NCBI RefSeq assembly: GCF_014639235.1
Contig: NZ_BMFU01000011.1
Location: forward strand, 1 to 64,000
Length of the DNA: 64,000 bases
Direction of reading: 5' to 3'
Origin: Paenibacillus silvae
GTDB taxonomy: Bacteria > Bacillota > Bacilli > Paenibacillales > Paenibacillaceae
Shown here one piece after another: positions 15,802-24,696 of the stretch. The notes below the pieces were generated by a model. It did no database searches. It was not told the origin of the DNA and saw only the letters and a program-made list of their open reading frames with translations. The translations under genes and the position numbers were made by a program. Numbering within the stretch: position 1 is the first letter of the stretch; each line of letters starts with the position of its first letter.

Positions 15802-17295
15802 TCAGTATATCTCATTTAGCAATAAGCGCTTCGTGCTTGCCCTGTCCAGTTTTCCTGTTTTGGTTTTTGGAATGTCATCGATAATCCTCCATTGTCTAGG
15901 CACTTTATATGATGACAAATGTAAGTTGCAATGTTGTGTCAGTGCATCTATATCAATCAGGCATTCATTATAAACTTTCAGAAATGCGACGGGTACTTCG
16001 CCTAACAGATCATCGTGTACCCCAACAACCATGACCTCCTCCACTTCTTTCAAGCCGTACAGAAATTCCTCGATTTCTTCCGGATAGATATTGATACCGC
16101 CGGATATAATGATATTCTTCTTTCGGCCTGTCAGTATGAGACACCCTGATTCATTCCAAAATCCCAGATCTCCTGTCTTTAACCAACCCTCAACAATGGT
16201 AGCGTTCGTTAACTCCGGGTTTTTGTAATAACCGAGCATCACATTCGGTCCTTTGACCCAAATTTCTCCGATCGCTGCTCCTTCAATCTCATTCTCTTCT
16301 TCGTCAACAAGACGAACAGAAACGTCATTGATGGGTGTTCCACAGGATAAGCTGCGCTCTCCCCGTCCCATCATGCTCACCCGCGGAGAAGCTTCGGTCA
16401 ATCCATAGGTTTGAATAATGTCAGCGTGAGGAAATACAGTCTGAAGATGGTCTACTAATTTTGCAGGAATCGCCGCACCGCTAATTACAATAAATTCAAT
16501 GGAATCAAAGGCACTCCAGTTCTTGGTCTGATGGAAATCGGAAACAAAGTGCATCAATTGCGTAGGCACCGCTGAGAATGCCGTGACCGCCTTATTCTGA
16601 AACAGTTTAAACGCGGTGCGCGGCAGCATGGGCAAGCTGATAAGTTTAATTCGGGTTCCATATAACATGCAAGAAATCAATTGCGTGACAATCGTAGAAC
16701 TGAAATGAACGGGCATCGTTACCAGAAACGAATCCTGATCCGTATACCCCACCTTTTCGCCATGTGCCAACGCATTCGTTAATACATTCCAATGGGATAA
16801 CATAACGATTTTAGATTTTCCGGTTGTGCCCGATGTAGGAAGGAGAATCGCACATTGATCGGGATCGGACTGATTGGTTATCGAGATCGATTCAAACGAA
16901 GGCTTTGGTTCTTGCGATAAATCCTGAGCTTTAACCCAAGGAATGTCGCAATTTAAATGCGCAGGCTGTACATATTTACTGATAACCAGTTTGGCGTCAC
17001 TGGCATTTAAAATATTTTCAATTTCAGTATTGGATGCCGAATAAGGAACCGGTACGAGCACATAACCGCAGAATTGAATACCCAGCGCCGCAAAAATGAA
17101 CAAGGGCTCATTATTTGTGTATAATGCAAGATGACTTCCGGACTCAAGCTCAAAGTTTTTGCGGATATATAGAGCAATCAAATAAGCTTCTGTCATCACA
17201 TCTGTGTAAGTCCATTGCTGCTTCAGATCTTCAAGGATAATATGATTTTGGCGATCAGAGGCCTCCAGAAATAGACGCTGAATGATCGTCATCAT
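15802..17295 (-). CDS. AMP-forming acyl-CoA/acyl-ACP ligase
   Basis: An adenylating enzyme of the ANL superfamily with 497 residues. Core motif A3 is L-L-P-T-S-G-T-T-G-K-S-K near 150, A5 is Q-T-Y-G-L-T-E-A-S-P, A7 is L-K-T-G-D-L-G, A8 is T-G-R-K-K-N-I-I-I-S-G-G, and the catalytic Lys lies in P-K-T-K-T-G-K near the C-terminus. It activates a carboxylic acid as an adenylate and loads it on a thiol. It overlaps the ACP-1 gene by 4 nt (ATGA), so loading of that ACP is the obvious reading. This is probably the first chemical step of the pathway. Acid specificity cannot be read reliably by eye. Confidence 0.9.
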   Translation of the reverse strand: MMTIIQRLFLEASDRQNHIILEDLKQQWTYTDVMTEAYLIALYIRKNFELESGSHLALYTNNEPLFIFAALGIQFCGYVLVPVPYSASNTEIENILNASDAKLVISKYVQPAHLNCDIPWVKAQDLSQEPKPSFESISITNQSDPDQCAILLPTSGTTGKSKIVMLSHWNVLTNALAHGEKVGYTDQDSFLVTMPVHFSSTIVTQLISCMLYGTRIKLISLPMLPRTAFKLFQNKAVTAFSAVPTQLMHFVSDFHQTKNWSAFDSIEFIVISGAAIPAKLVDHLQTVFPHADIIQTYGLTEASPRVSMMGRGERSLSCGTPINDVSVRLVDEEENEIEGAAIGEIWVKGPNVMLGYYKNPELTNATIVEGWLKTGDLGFWNESGCLILTGRKKNIIISGGINIYPEEIEEFLYGLKEVEEVMVVGVHDDLLGEVPVAFLKVYNECLIDIDALTQHCNLHLSSYKVPRQWRIIDDIPKTKTGKLDRASTKRLLLNEIY

Positions 17296-17534
17296 AGCGT
17301 TTTCTCAGTCAAATAATTAAGGATTAATCCAGGCGTGGAGAAATTCTCAAATAACAGATCTTCATCAGGGATCGAGATGTTAAACTTCGATTCCATTAAA
17401 ACAATAAGCTTGATGAAGCCTGCTGAATCGATCCCTTGGTCCAACAAACGGGTATCGTGGTCTTCCGGATACTCGATGTCCAGCTCAGCAAAAATTTCAT
17501 TTTTCAAGATCAATTCCATTGATTTAGACATCAT
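17292..17534 (-). CDS. Acyl carrier protein 1
   Basis: An 80-residue free-standing carrier protein with the 4'-phosphopantetheine site D-Q-G-I-D-S-A-G-F (Ser 37), where the usual Leu after Ser is replaced by Ala, and an acidic recognition helix afterwards. The first ATG (17534) follows GGGGG with 4-nt spacing. This is the promoter-proximal gene of the upstream half of the cluster (17534 to 14691). Together with ACP 2 it gives the cluster two carrier proteins, each coupled to its own ligase (AMP-forming here, ATP-grasp there). Confidence 0.9.
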   Translation of the reverse strand: MMSKSMELILKNEIFAELDIEYPEDHDTRLLDQGIDSAGFIKLIVLMESKFNISIPDEDLLFENFSTPGLILNYLTEKTL

Positions 17535-17664
17535 GTTTCCCCCGTTAGATAATCTTTAGAAAAAGGCTGATTAAAGAGGATCGTATACGTGATGAGCAAG
17601 TGAAAGTGATTGTGAAGAAGAATATGTTCATAACGATGTAGAAGGTGAATTTGCACTGAAAGAG

Positions 17665-17913
17665 TTGTTTACAGAGTTGTATGCAGAGATGCTGCAATTC
17701 ATGTTGGAGGCGGAGTATGACACGATGCAGGACATAAAAGGCTTGACGCGAAGAGTACAACGACGGAAATACTTGAGGGTTACCATCGTCAACATCGCAA
17801 AACCTAAAGAAAAAAGCATTTTCCCAAGCAATGAAGCGTTGCTGAAAATGCTTTACAAAACTAAGAGGAATGCCACTCGTAAATGGACAGGGCGTGTACA
17901 ATACTGGGACTAA
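17665..17913 (+). pseudogene. IS256-family transposase remnant
   Basis: Two pieces of an IS256-type transposase appear fused in one 82-codon frame. They are an N-terminal-like part (L-Y-A-E-M-L-Q-F-M-L-E-A-E-Y) and a C-terminal-like part (F-P-S-N-E-A-L-L-K-M-L-Y, then R-K-W-T-G-R-V-Q-Y-W). The catalytic middle is missing, so an internal deletion is likely. It lies behind the biosynthetic cluster and marks past IS activity. Recognition rests on motif resemblance only. Confidence 0.55.
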
Positions 17914-17925
17914 TCCCCCCATCAC

Positions 17926-18333
17926 CTCTCCATTTTCTTCCTCGACGGGATCGAACTATATTGCGTAAAGTTGTGCTTCAAGAGCGTTTACACTAGTAGA
18001 TTTACAGCACCAAGCGATTGATATATTAAATATAATTACATATATGCCAATTGTCAACAGTTTCGAAAAAGCCCGTTGATGCCCTCTTTAATTCGTCATC
18101 AGGCTGTTTCTCAGCCTTCCTAGATGTTAGGCATAAATCAATGACCTTATTGTAGAATAAACGCCCCGCAAAATGAAAAATGTCCCGTATCGCTATGATC
18201 GAATCACTAAAAGGGTTGGAATAGCTATCCCAACTTTGAGGGATTGAAGAGAGATGGCGTAAATCGCTATAATTCAGACATTGGATTAAAGATGATCTAG
18301 ATAGCGGCAGGGGTGCCGAAAAGGAGGATGCAT
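17926..18333. promoter_or_regulatory. Upstream region of the MFS gene with an operator-like repeat
   Basis: No gene is seen in these 400 bp. At 18215-18234 an imperfect inverted repeat (GTTGGAATA / TATCCCAAC, 8 of 9 matched, 2-nt spacer) sits about 100 bp ahead of the MFS start. This is a plausible binding site for a regulator of the exporter. Confidence 0.3.
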
Positions 18334-19689
18334 ATGAATAACCACACATCAATGGCTCCGAAACGGCAAAAAAGCCGCTCTGACAGAGTAAATGAGTATG
18401 TAAAATCGCCGGAGAAGCAGAAGAAGCTGTATAAAAAAACGTTATGGCTTGTTGTTGTCTCACAAATATTCGGAGGAGCGGGGCTGGCTGCCGGGCTTAC
18501 TGTTGGAGCACTGCTTGCGCAGGATATGCTAGGCAGCGACAGCCTTTCCGGTCTTCCCGCAGCTTTGTTTACGCTAGGCTCTGCGGCGGCGGCGCTTATG
18601 GTGGGAAGGCTGTCACAACGATTTGGACGCAGAGTCGGGCTGGCTACCGGATTTATAGCGGGTGGAGCTGGAGCGACTGGCGTTGTGTTGGCCGCGCTTT
18701 GGGATCAAATAGCGCTGCTATTTGTGTCGCTGTTGATTTATGGAGCGGGCACAGCAACCAATCTGCAAGCCCGGTACGCGGGTACAGACCTGGCGCTGCC
18801 GAATCAGCGGGCCAAAGCAATCAGTACAGCGCTGGTGTTTACGACGATTGGCGCGGTGGCAGGTCCCAATCTGGTAGAGCCGACCGGTCACATGGCGACC
18901 TCCATCGGCCTTCCTGCTTTGTCGGGGCCGTTTATTCTAGCTGCGGCAGCCTATTTGATAGCGGGCCTGGTACTGCTGCTGTTTCTTCGTCCTGATCCAT
19001 TTATCGTTGCCAAGGCGATTGACGAAGAGAAAAGCTTGAATAAAGGGGCGCAGGTGAAAGACGGCAAAAGTCTTCAGGCGAAGGTAGACGCAAGCCGCCC
19101 CGAGAGCTCTCATAACCGAAAGGGACTTATTGTGGGGGCAACGGTTATGGTGCTTACCCAAATCGTAATGGTGGGGATCATGGTCATGACGCCCGTACAT
19201 ATGAAGCAGCATGGCCATGGGCTTGGAGATGCAGGTCTGGTGATTGGCATTCATATCGCATTCATGTATTTGCCTTCCCTGCTGACTGGCGTGCTGGTGG
19301 ATAAGCTTGGCCGTACCTTTATGTCCTATGCATCAGGCGTAACGCTGCTGCTGGCAGGTTTGACCGCGGCTTTTGCACCAGGTGAATCCATGGGCTTGCT
19401 TATTGTAGCGTTGGCGCTTCTCGGCCTAGGCTGGAACTTTGGACTAATTAGCGGAACAGCAGCCATTATCGACTCCACAACGCCGAAGGTTCGCGCGAAG
19501 ACACAAGGCACGGTTGATGTGCTGATTGCGCTGGCCGGCGCATCCGGCGGCGCTTTGTCAGGCATGGTTATGGCTGGCGTTGGCTATTCCATGCTTTCTC
19601 TTGCAGGAGGATTGATGTCCTTGCTGCTTATTCCGGTGGTGGCCTGGTCATGGAGGAAAAATTCAACCTCTCATTCTGAAAAGGGGTGA
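18334..19689 (+). CDS. MFS transporter
   Basis: A major facilitator of about 451 residues with a long basic N-terminal tail of about 30 residues and roughly 12 membrane segments. The motif-A loop is G-R-L-S-Q-R-F-G-R-R-V-G after segment 2, and a matching loop (V-D-K-L-G-R-T-F) lies in the second half. The central cytoplasmic loop, about 45 residues long, is highly charged. GGAGG at 18323-18327 sets the start at ATG 18334. It is on the opposite strand from the biosynthetic cluster and more G+C-rich. It may export the product or be an unrelated multidrug pump; the sequence does not decide. Confidence 0.88.
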   Translation: MNNHTSMAPKRQKSRSDRVNEYVKSPEKQKKLYKKTLWLVVVSQIFGGAGLAAGLTVGALLAQDMLGSDSLSGLPAALFTLGSAAAALMVGRLSQRFGRRVGLATGFIAGGAGATGVVLAALWDQIALLFVSLLIYGAGTATNLQARYAGTDLALPNQRAKAISTALVFTTIGAVAGPNLVEPTGHMATSIGLPALSGPFILAAAAYLIAGLVLLLFLRPDPFIVAKAIDEEKSLNKGAQVKDGKSLQAKVDASRPESSHNRKGLIVGATVMVLTQIVMVGIMVMTPVHMKQHGHGLGDAGLVIGIHIAFMYLPSLLTGVLVDKLGRTFMSYASGVTLLLAGLTAAFAPGESMGLLIVALALLGLGWNFGLISGTAAIIDSTTPKVRAKTQGTVDVLIALAGASGGALSGMVMAGVGYSMLSLAGGLMSLLLIPVVAWSWRKNSTSHSEKG

Positions 19690-20027
19690 TGCTTTTTCAA
19701 CCTTTTACAGAGCCGCTGTAGTGTCCTCCATAATCTGATTGCTCAAGAACAAAAACATGACCAGAATGGGCGAAAGCTGATGATCGGCGTTGCTTCATTG
19801 GAGCCCGATCCGTCGCATATTGGCCGACAAAATTTTGCCGTCCACCGTCAACATTTCCAGAGAATCCAAGCTGGTAAGATATCGATAACGCATTGTAATA
19901 TAAAATTGTAAACCCGCTGAAAATAAATAACATATGACCATAACCGATTCGTGTAGAATGAAAGTCCCTCAATCACCATTTACACATTTCGAGTTACCAT
20001 AATAATAAAAGTAAAAAAAGGAAAATA
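19690..20027. other. Intergenic stretch after the MFS gene
   Basis: About 340 bp with no recognisable gene, RNA or terminator. The few open frames here have no ribosome site and no motif I know. Confidence 0.4.
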
Positions 20028-20411
20028 AAGTACAGTTTCCATCTCGTACGTGGAGCAGATTTACAATTAGCTACAGAAAATCAACCTGAAATTGAAATTG
20101 ACAAGTTGAAAACTCGAAAGAGAAAAGCACGAGACAAAAATCTGGATGGTAACATGACAGATGAGGAATATAACGAATACGTTTCTGAAACTAATGTAAG
20201 ACTGAATGATTTAATAGAAAAGAAATGCAACATTGAAGAGTCTTTGAAAAACAACAATAATACTTTGGCGTTCACCGAATTAAAACAGCTCCTCAAAGAA
20301 TTTATGTCCTTCAAGAAGTTGACTCCAGAGATCTTGCACCGACTAATTAATCGAATTGGAATTAAAGCAGAAGGGTTCGAGAATCTGTACAAATTCTCGA
20401 ACCCTTCTGCT
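20028..20411 (+). pseudogene. Serine recombinase C-terminal remnant
   Basis: The frame is open without a start codon from about 20001 and resembles the C-terminal, zinc-ribbon-distal part of large serine recombinases. It has a charged coiled segment, then L-T-P-E-I-L-H-R-L-I-N-R-I-G-I-K-A and the ending Y-K-F-S-N-P-S-A. The catalytic resolvase domain is absent. It points toward the intact recombinase at 20428 on the other strand and is of a different subfamily. It probably belonged to the element that brought in the region to its left. Confidence 0.6.
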
Positions 20412-20412
20412 T
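20365..20412. repeat. 20-bp perfect inverted repeat between two recombinase ends
   Basis: Left arm 20365-20384 and right arm 20393-20412 are perfectly complementary over 20 bp, with an 8-nt spacer that contains TGTACA. It lies exactly between the end of the plus-strand recombinase remnant and attachment site C. It may act as a bidirectional terminator, although the T-tract is poor, or as a recombinase-related structure at the element border. Confidence 0.75.
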
Positions 20413-20417
20413 ATTCT

Positions 20418-20459
20418 TTAATCCTCCCTAACCAACATCGCCACCGACTCCACATGTGT
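20418..20459 (-). other. Attachment-site copy C (att of the ICE, rumA 3'-end type)
   Basis: Read on the minus strand, this gives T-H-V-E-S-V-A-M-L-V-R-E-D and a stop, a full RumA/RlmCD-like C-terminus. In another frame the same bases encode the last dozen residues and the stop of the adjacent serine recombinase. This is the expected left attachment site of the conjugative element. The matching right end and the intact rumA gene should lie beyond the right window edge. The likely crossover region is the part shared with sites A and B (CATGT, GGTGG and TTGGT blocks). Confidence 0.65.
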
Positions 20460-22158
20460 CGTTCACAGCAAGGGAAGGCAATTCCCCCCTTTCATTTACG
20501 TAGGATTTTTTTTGCTTGAACATCTTACTTTCGACGGTATTTGTGAAGCCCGTTTTATAAATGAACTTCAGCTTGTGTGGTTCTGGCTGTGTAGGATCAG
20601 CAAAGTCTCCTATAATAACCTTCTCAACAATGCTTTCGAAAACATTACGGTCAAAGGCAGAAAGCACTTCATGCTTTTGCAGCACCTTTCTCAAATGCTC
20701 CAATCTCTTTTCCAAATCAATTTCCTGCCGCGAGCCTTTTTCTAGCTGAGTCTGCTCAGCTAAAAGCTTATTGAGTTGCGCTTCCAGTTCCCCATACCGG
20801 CTCTCATACGTAGCTCGATCTATTTTTTCATCCAAGCAAAGGTCAATGAGCTTACAACGCTTTTGCTCCAATAGCTTGATTTCATTTTTCACTTTATTTA
20901 GTTGCCGAATATGGTTCTGATTATTAAGAACAGTTTCCATATTTCCCATCAACTCATCTAATACATCCGTATGATTACTGCACAATCTCCGATAAGATTC
21001 AAGAAAAGCACCTTCGATTACATTTTCAAATAGAGCCTTGCTATGAGTACAATACTTCCTGCCCTTTTTCGTTGCGGTCACGCATTGCCAGATTACCTTT
21101 GTATGATTCGTTCCACTATGCCAGTTTCTCCTGGATAAGTTACTCCCACAAAACGCGCACTCCAGCTTGCTGCTAAAAGCAAACTGTCGGCTATATTTAT
21201 TACGTTTTCCCTTTTCTACACCTCTTAATCTTGCTCCTCTTCGATGCAGGATAGCCTGAGCCTTTTCAAAAATCTCTTCACTGACTATTGCCTCGTGGTG
21301 ATTTCTTATATAAAATTGATCTTCCTCGCCGTAATTCTCCAGCCTTCTTTTTGAAATCGGATCAACTGTAAAGGTCTTGCCTTGAAGCAAATCGCCCTTA
21401 TATTTTTCATTTTTAACAATACCGAGAATCGCACCATCCTGCCAAATACTTCGACCTGCCCGTGTTTTATGACCCGCGGCGGTTAATTCCTTAGCAATCA
21501 TATGAGCCCCATAGCCAGCTATGTAACGCTCGAATATATAACGAACGATCTCCGCTTCCTTCTCATTTACAGATATTTTCTTCGTTTGAACATCATAATC
21601 ATAACCCAGGCAGCTTTGAAATCCAACAAGCTCGCCACGCTTCATTTTCATCTTCAAGCCCTTTTTAACGTTGGAGGAAATATTTTCAACCTCTTGCTGT
21701 GCCACTGAGCTTAAAATAACTAATAACAATTCGCCGTCCATTGTCATCGTATTGATATTCTCATCCTCAAAAAACACAGCTACATTCTGCTCCTTGAGCA
21801 TTCGCACATATTTGAGTGTATCTAGCGTATTTCTAGCGAATCGGGATATAGACTTTGTGATAACCATATCAATTTTTCCATTCATGCAATCATCAATCAT
21901 TCGCTGGAAGTTCTCACGCTTGTTGACCTGTGTTCCCGTGACTGCTTCATCTGCATAAATATCAACAAGCTGCCAATCTCCTCGTTTGTTCACAAGCTCA
22001 GTATAATAGGCAACCTGTGATTTATAGCTACTAAGCTGCTCCTCCGTATCTGTACTTACTCTTGCATATGGGGCTACTCTTAAAATATCAGAACTCCCAC
22101 CAGCTTTTCGGTCAGATATTTTTCGGCTGGCCTTAATCACTTCTACTTCATATGCCAT
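20428..22158 (-). CDS. Large serine recombinase (integrase of the ICE)
   Basis: A 576-residue site-specific recombinase. The N-terminal resolvase domain has the catalytic Ser in Y-A-R-V-S-T-D at about 30-36, and the partner motif S-I-S-R-F-A-R-N-T lies near 105-113. The recombinase domain follows (about 190-300), then a zinc ribbon with C-A-F-C-G and later cysteines (about 335-375), then a long coiled coil (about 395-500). This enzyme type joins attP and attB without host factors. Its last residues are encoded by the attachment site itself. GGGAGG stands before ATG 22158. The orientation, with its tail at the element end, is usual for integrases of rumA-inserted ICEs. Confidence 0.93.
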   Translation of the reverse strand: MAYEVEVIKASRKISDRKAGGSSDILRVAPYARVSTDTEEQLSSYKSQVAYYTELVNKRGDWQLVDIYADEAVTGTQVNKRENFQRMIDDCMNGKIDMVITKSISRFARNTLDTLKYVRMLKEQNVAVFFEDENINTMTMDGELLLVILSSVAQQEVENISSNVKKGLKMKMKRGELVGFQSCLGYDYDVQTKKISVNEKEAEIVRYIFERYIAGYGAHMIAKELTAAGHKTRAGRSIWQDGAILGIVKNEKYKGDLLQGKTFTVDPISKRRLENYGEEDQFYIRNHHEAIVSEEIFEKAQAILHRRGARLRGVEKGKRNKYSRQFAFSSKLECAFCGSNLSRRNWHSGTNHTKVIWQCVTATKKGRKYCTHSKALFENVIEGAFLESYRRLCSNHTDVLDELMGNMETVLNNQNHIRQLNKVKNEIKLLEQKRCKLIDLCLDEKIDRATYESRYGELEAQLNKLLAEQTQLEKGSRQEIDLEKRLEHLRKVLQKHEVLSAFDRNVFESIVEKVIIGDFADPTQPEPHKLKFIYKTGFTNTVESKMFKQKKSYVNERGELPSLAVNDTCGVGGDVG

Positions 22159-22232
22159 TGTTATTCCTCCCTCAGCGCTTATTATCTCGGAATTAGTATA
22201 ATAAGACTGGGTGTAATCAACAATTGTGCGAA

Positions 22233-22379
22233 TCAGGTTGTCAGGTCAGAAATCACACCGTAGTCCTTCATGATTTTGCTTTTGAGCGCACGAAACTCCT
22301 GCTCGGTAATTAGAGATATGGATAATAACTGCTTGAGCATAGCAATTTGCATGCTGTATCGGATCAGATTGTGCTTCAT
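22233..22379 (-). CDS. Small SHOCT-like protein upstream of the recombinase
   Basis: A 48-residue protein with the short helical pattern L-L-S-I-S-L-I-T-E-Q-E-F-R-A-L-K-S-K-I, as in SHOCT-domain peptides (oligomerising helices often fused to or next to other domains). Similar small genes commonly precede serine recombinases in Bacillota elements. ATG 22379 has GGGAGG six bases upstream. Excisionase or recombination-directionality activity is conceivable, but the sequence does not show it. Confidence 0.6.
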   Translation of the reverse strand: MKHNLIRYSMQIAMLKQLLSISLITEQEFRALKSKIMKDYGVISDLTT

Positions 22380-22415
22380 ACAATACCTCCCAATAAAGCA
22401 GATTAAGAAAATCAT

Positions 22416-23403
22416 TATTAAAGGGTTTTGTTCACGATAAACACATAGTTTGCTACAAGTTTAAATGAAAGGGGCATGCGAATGCCCCTTCTCCTCTGTT
22501 TTAGTTTGACGATTTACTTATCCAGCGAACGATGGTTAGTCATTCTCATAGGTAGCTAACCTCTCCCAGGTTCTCTGCGAGCTGCCCCCATTGCGATAAG
22601 CTGTGGCTGGACAGAAGTATCATTATAGCTTCGCATGAATCGTCGCCTTAAATGGAACCACCATTTATTTACTGCATGGCAAAATCGCTTGCATCCTAAT
22701 AATTCAAGATGATTATGGCGCACCTGCAGACTGGCTTTCTCCTTTTGGAGCACGCGAAGAAAGTGCTGGATAAGATTAGTTTTTTGTTTTCAAAGTACGA
22801 TGAGGTTTGTCCCTCTACCTATCATTTCAATTCTCAATCAAAATCGGACCCTCATAAATATAAAAATCTGCTGTACGGACCTGAGGAGTTTATTCTCCGA
22901 GAATATTTCAGCTTATAGGTTCAAACAGATGCCGCTATGAAAAATTAAATCATCTTAAATTTGATTGATTTAATAACAATGTAGAACAAAATTAGGGATG
23001 ACGAAGATACATTGGATAAACTTCAGAAGATTTTTGGTGAAGTTTGTGAACTCATCAGTGAGTGTATAAGACGCGAGGATTAGGCATTAGACTGGCTCAG
23101 TATTCCTACGTTTTAATTAAGTTAAGCCCTCAAGATTAAATATCTTGAAGGCTTGTACACTAACAGTAGATTGAGAATCTTATTACCTATCATTGTTTAG
23201 TCCTTTTGAAAATATGAAACGAATTCTATGAATATTCAGCAAAAATATAAAAAAATATCAGAACGGAAGAGTGAATGCTGGTTAATATTTTCAATCTTGT
23301 TCCCTTTTCGGGTCCCCTTTTTCATTAAAACCAACTGAATTGGCCCTATCTTCTGTCCAACGATGCAGCACAACCCGCTTGAAGTTTGTAAGAAATCTAT
23401 ATC
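22416..23403. other. Non-coding region between recombinase unit and Wadjet operon
   Basis: About 1 kb without a gene I would call. Two hairpins stand out. One is GGGGCAT/ATGCCCC at 22471-22488, the only terminator-like structure near the start of the recombinase unit. The other is a 13-bp stem (one mismatch, 5-nt loop) at 23124-23154. Around 23000-23083 a start-less frame reads like a protein end (D-T-L-D-K-L-Q-K-I-F-G-E-V-C-E-L-I-S-E-C), probably a decayed gene. The region looks like debris of earlier insertions. Confidence 0.45.
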
Positions 23404-24669
23404 TCAGTCTATGATACATTCCTGCTCAAGACGAATCCTCCGCTTTATCATGGTTTCCAGTACCGGAAGCCAATCCGCATATTGTGGTTCACTCAACGCA
23501 TGAAGTAGCTGATTAGCATAATCTTCACTGACCGGCGCTGCTTGTGATTCGTACTGGAGTAACGTATTCACTCCCATCCGATAAGGTCGAAGCTCGGAGA
23601 AAAAATTGGATTGAATCCACTTGAAAATTCGGATTCCCCCAAGGTCGATATCACCCCAGTGGAGCAGTTCTGGCGGATTTGACGCTTCATTCACTACCTG
23701 ACTCAGCTTTCGGAGAAAGCTTTGCAAGACACGATTTGGGTACCCTCCTGTGTAGATGACAAGAACCTCACCAGCACGAACCGAAGGCTGCTCTAGATAA
23801 TGATGATAGCTTGTCCAATTCTCAATGGTAAGAATTTGACGAGCAGGCATAAAGAAATCCGTTATCATATCAATCGTCTCACCGGAAAGCCCAAGACCGC
23901 CCGGAAATGCGCTAGTGTCAACCTGCTTGCCGCTGCGGGTTCGAAAGGCAAGTGAGCCGCATAAAAAGACACTTTGAGGATTACGAGTAAGACCAAGCCA
24001 ATCCAACCATTCCTCTTCCGTCTCTCGCTGCTCACCGGATGCCTGCTTTGCCAGAGAAATCAGCCGTTTAAGCGTCTGACGTTCCAGATGCTTCGTATCT
24101 CGAAATAACCGCTGGCTAAAGATGCGAATTGGCACTGCACGATCACCAAGCAGTGGCAATTCGTTTAACGTGTGAACTAGATCAACCGTTCCTTGCACAT
24201 CATCTGGATCGAGGCGAACAGCCTTGCCTTGCGCCAATGCATCGTCCATTTCCTGTCGCCACTTTTGAACCCAACGCCACGGATGAGAACTCAACGGAAT
24301 CAGAGAAGCCCGCAGTTGCTCCAATTTGGTGCGCAAAGGAGTACGACCGGAAATTCGGTAAGCCTCCTCTACAGCTTGCCATTGCAAATATACTTTCTCT
24401 ATTTCGTCCGAACGATATTTAGCCATTGTAAGTTGAACTACATCTTCCTGCTCTAACTCAAATAGCCTTTCGTTCATCCAATGACGCTTTCGAAAGTCCA
24501 TCTCATCGTTATAATCACGAGCAAAAGGACTTTTCCCAATCGTGAGTTGGGGCCGCATTTTTCCAGGAATACCTGTAACAAATGATTGGCTTTGTTCATA
24601 TTTGCTCAGAAGCAAGGTCAGCAAGTCCTTGCCAAATTTTTGCTTATAACTTATTTCGTTTGCTTCCAT
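23404..24669 (-). CDS. jetD: Wadjet subunit JetD (topoisomerase-like nuclease)
   Basis: About 421 residues, with an N-terminal DUF3322-type part and a C-terminal DUF2220/TOPRIM-like part. The acidic TOPRIM motif is visible as L-H-W-G-D-I-D-L-G-G-I-R-I-F near residue 345, preceded by V-L-V-I-Y-T-G-G. In the Wadjet system JetD is the nuclease that cuts circular plasmid DNA once the JetABC motor has reeled it in. It is the last gene of the operon, 21-27 bp after jetC. ATG 24669 is chosen; a TTG at 24675 has better spacing to the GGAGGT and may be the true start. Confidence 0.9.
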   Translation of the reverse strand: MEANEISYKQKFGKDLLTLLLSKYEQSQSFVTGIPGKMRPQLTIGKSPFARDYNDEMDFRKRHWMNERLFELEQEDVVQLTMAKYRSDEIEKVYLQWQAVEEAYRISGRTPLRTKLEQLRASLIPLSSHPWRWVQKWRQEMDDALAQGKAVRLDPDDVQGTVDLVHTLNELPLLGDRAVPIRIFSQRLFRDTKHLERQTLKRLISLAKQASGEQRETEEEWLDWLGLTRNPQSVFLCGSLAFRTRSGKQVDTSAFPGGLGLSGETIDMITDFFMPARQILTIENWTSYHHYLEQPSVRAGEVLVIYTGGYPNRVLQSFLRKLSQVVNEASNPPELLHWGDIDLGGIRIFKWIQSNFFSELRPYRMGVNTLLQYESQAAPVSEDYANQLLHALSEPQYADWLPVLETMIKRRIRLEQECIID

Positions 24670-24696
24670 ACACAAGTCTTACCTCCTGCTAACAAT

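Noticed and set aside
17545..17925. 126-codon minus-strand frame next to ACP 1
   Set aside because: It is the complement of the IS256-type remnant, whose plus-strand reading has recognisable transposase motifs.
18334..19689. MFS gene as part of the biosynthetic operon
   Set aside because: Opposite strand, own ribosome site and upstream repeat, separated by the IS remnant; membership is possible but not shown.
19697..19972. 91-codon minus-strand frame between the MFS gene and the recombinase remnant
   Set aside because: Looks partly hydrophobic by chance; no ribosome site, no family pattern.
22556..22753. Short minus-strand frame with a basic, Trp-rich sequence upstream of the Wadjet operon
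   Set aside because: No ribosome site and no recognisable motif; more likely debris than a gene.
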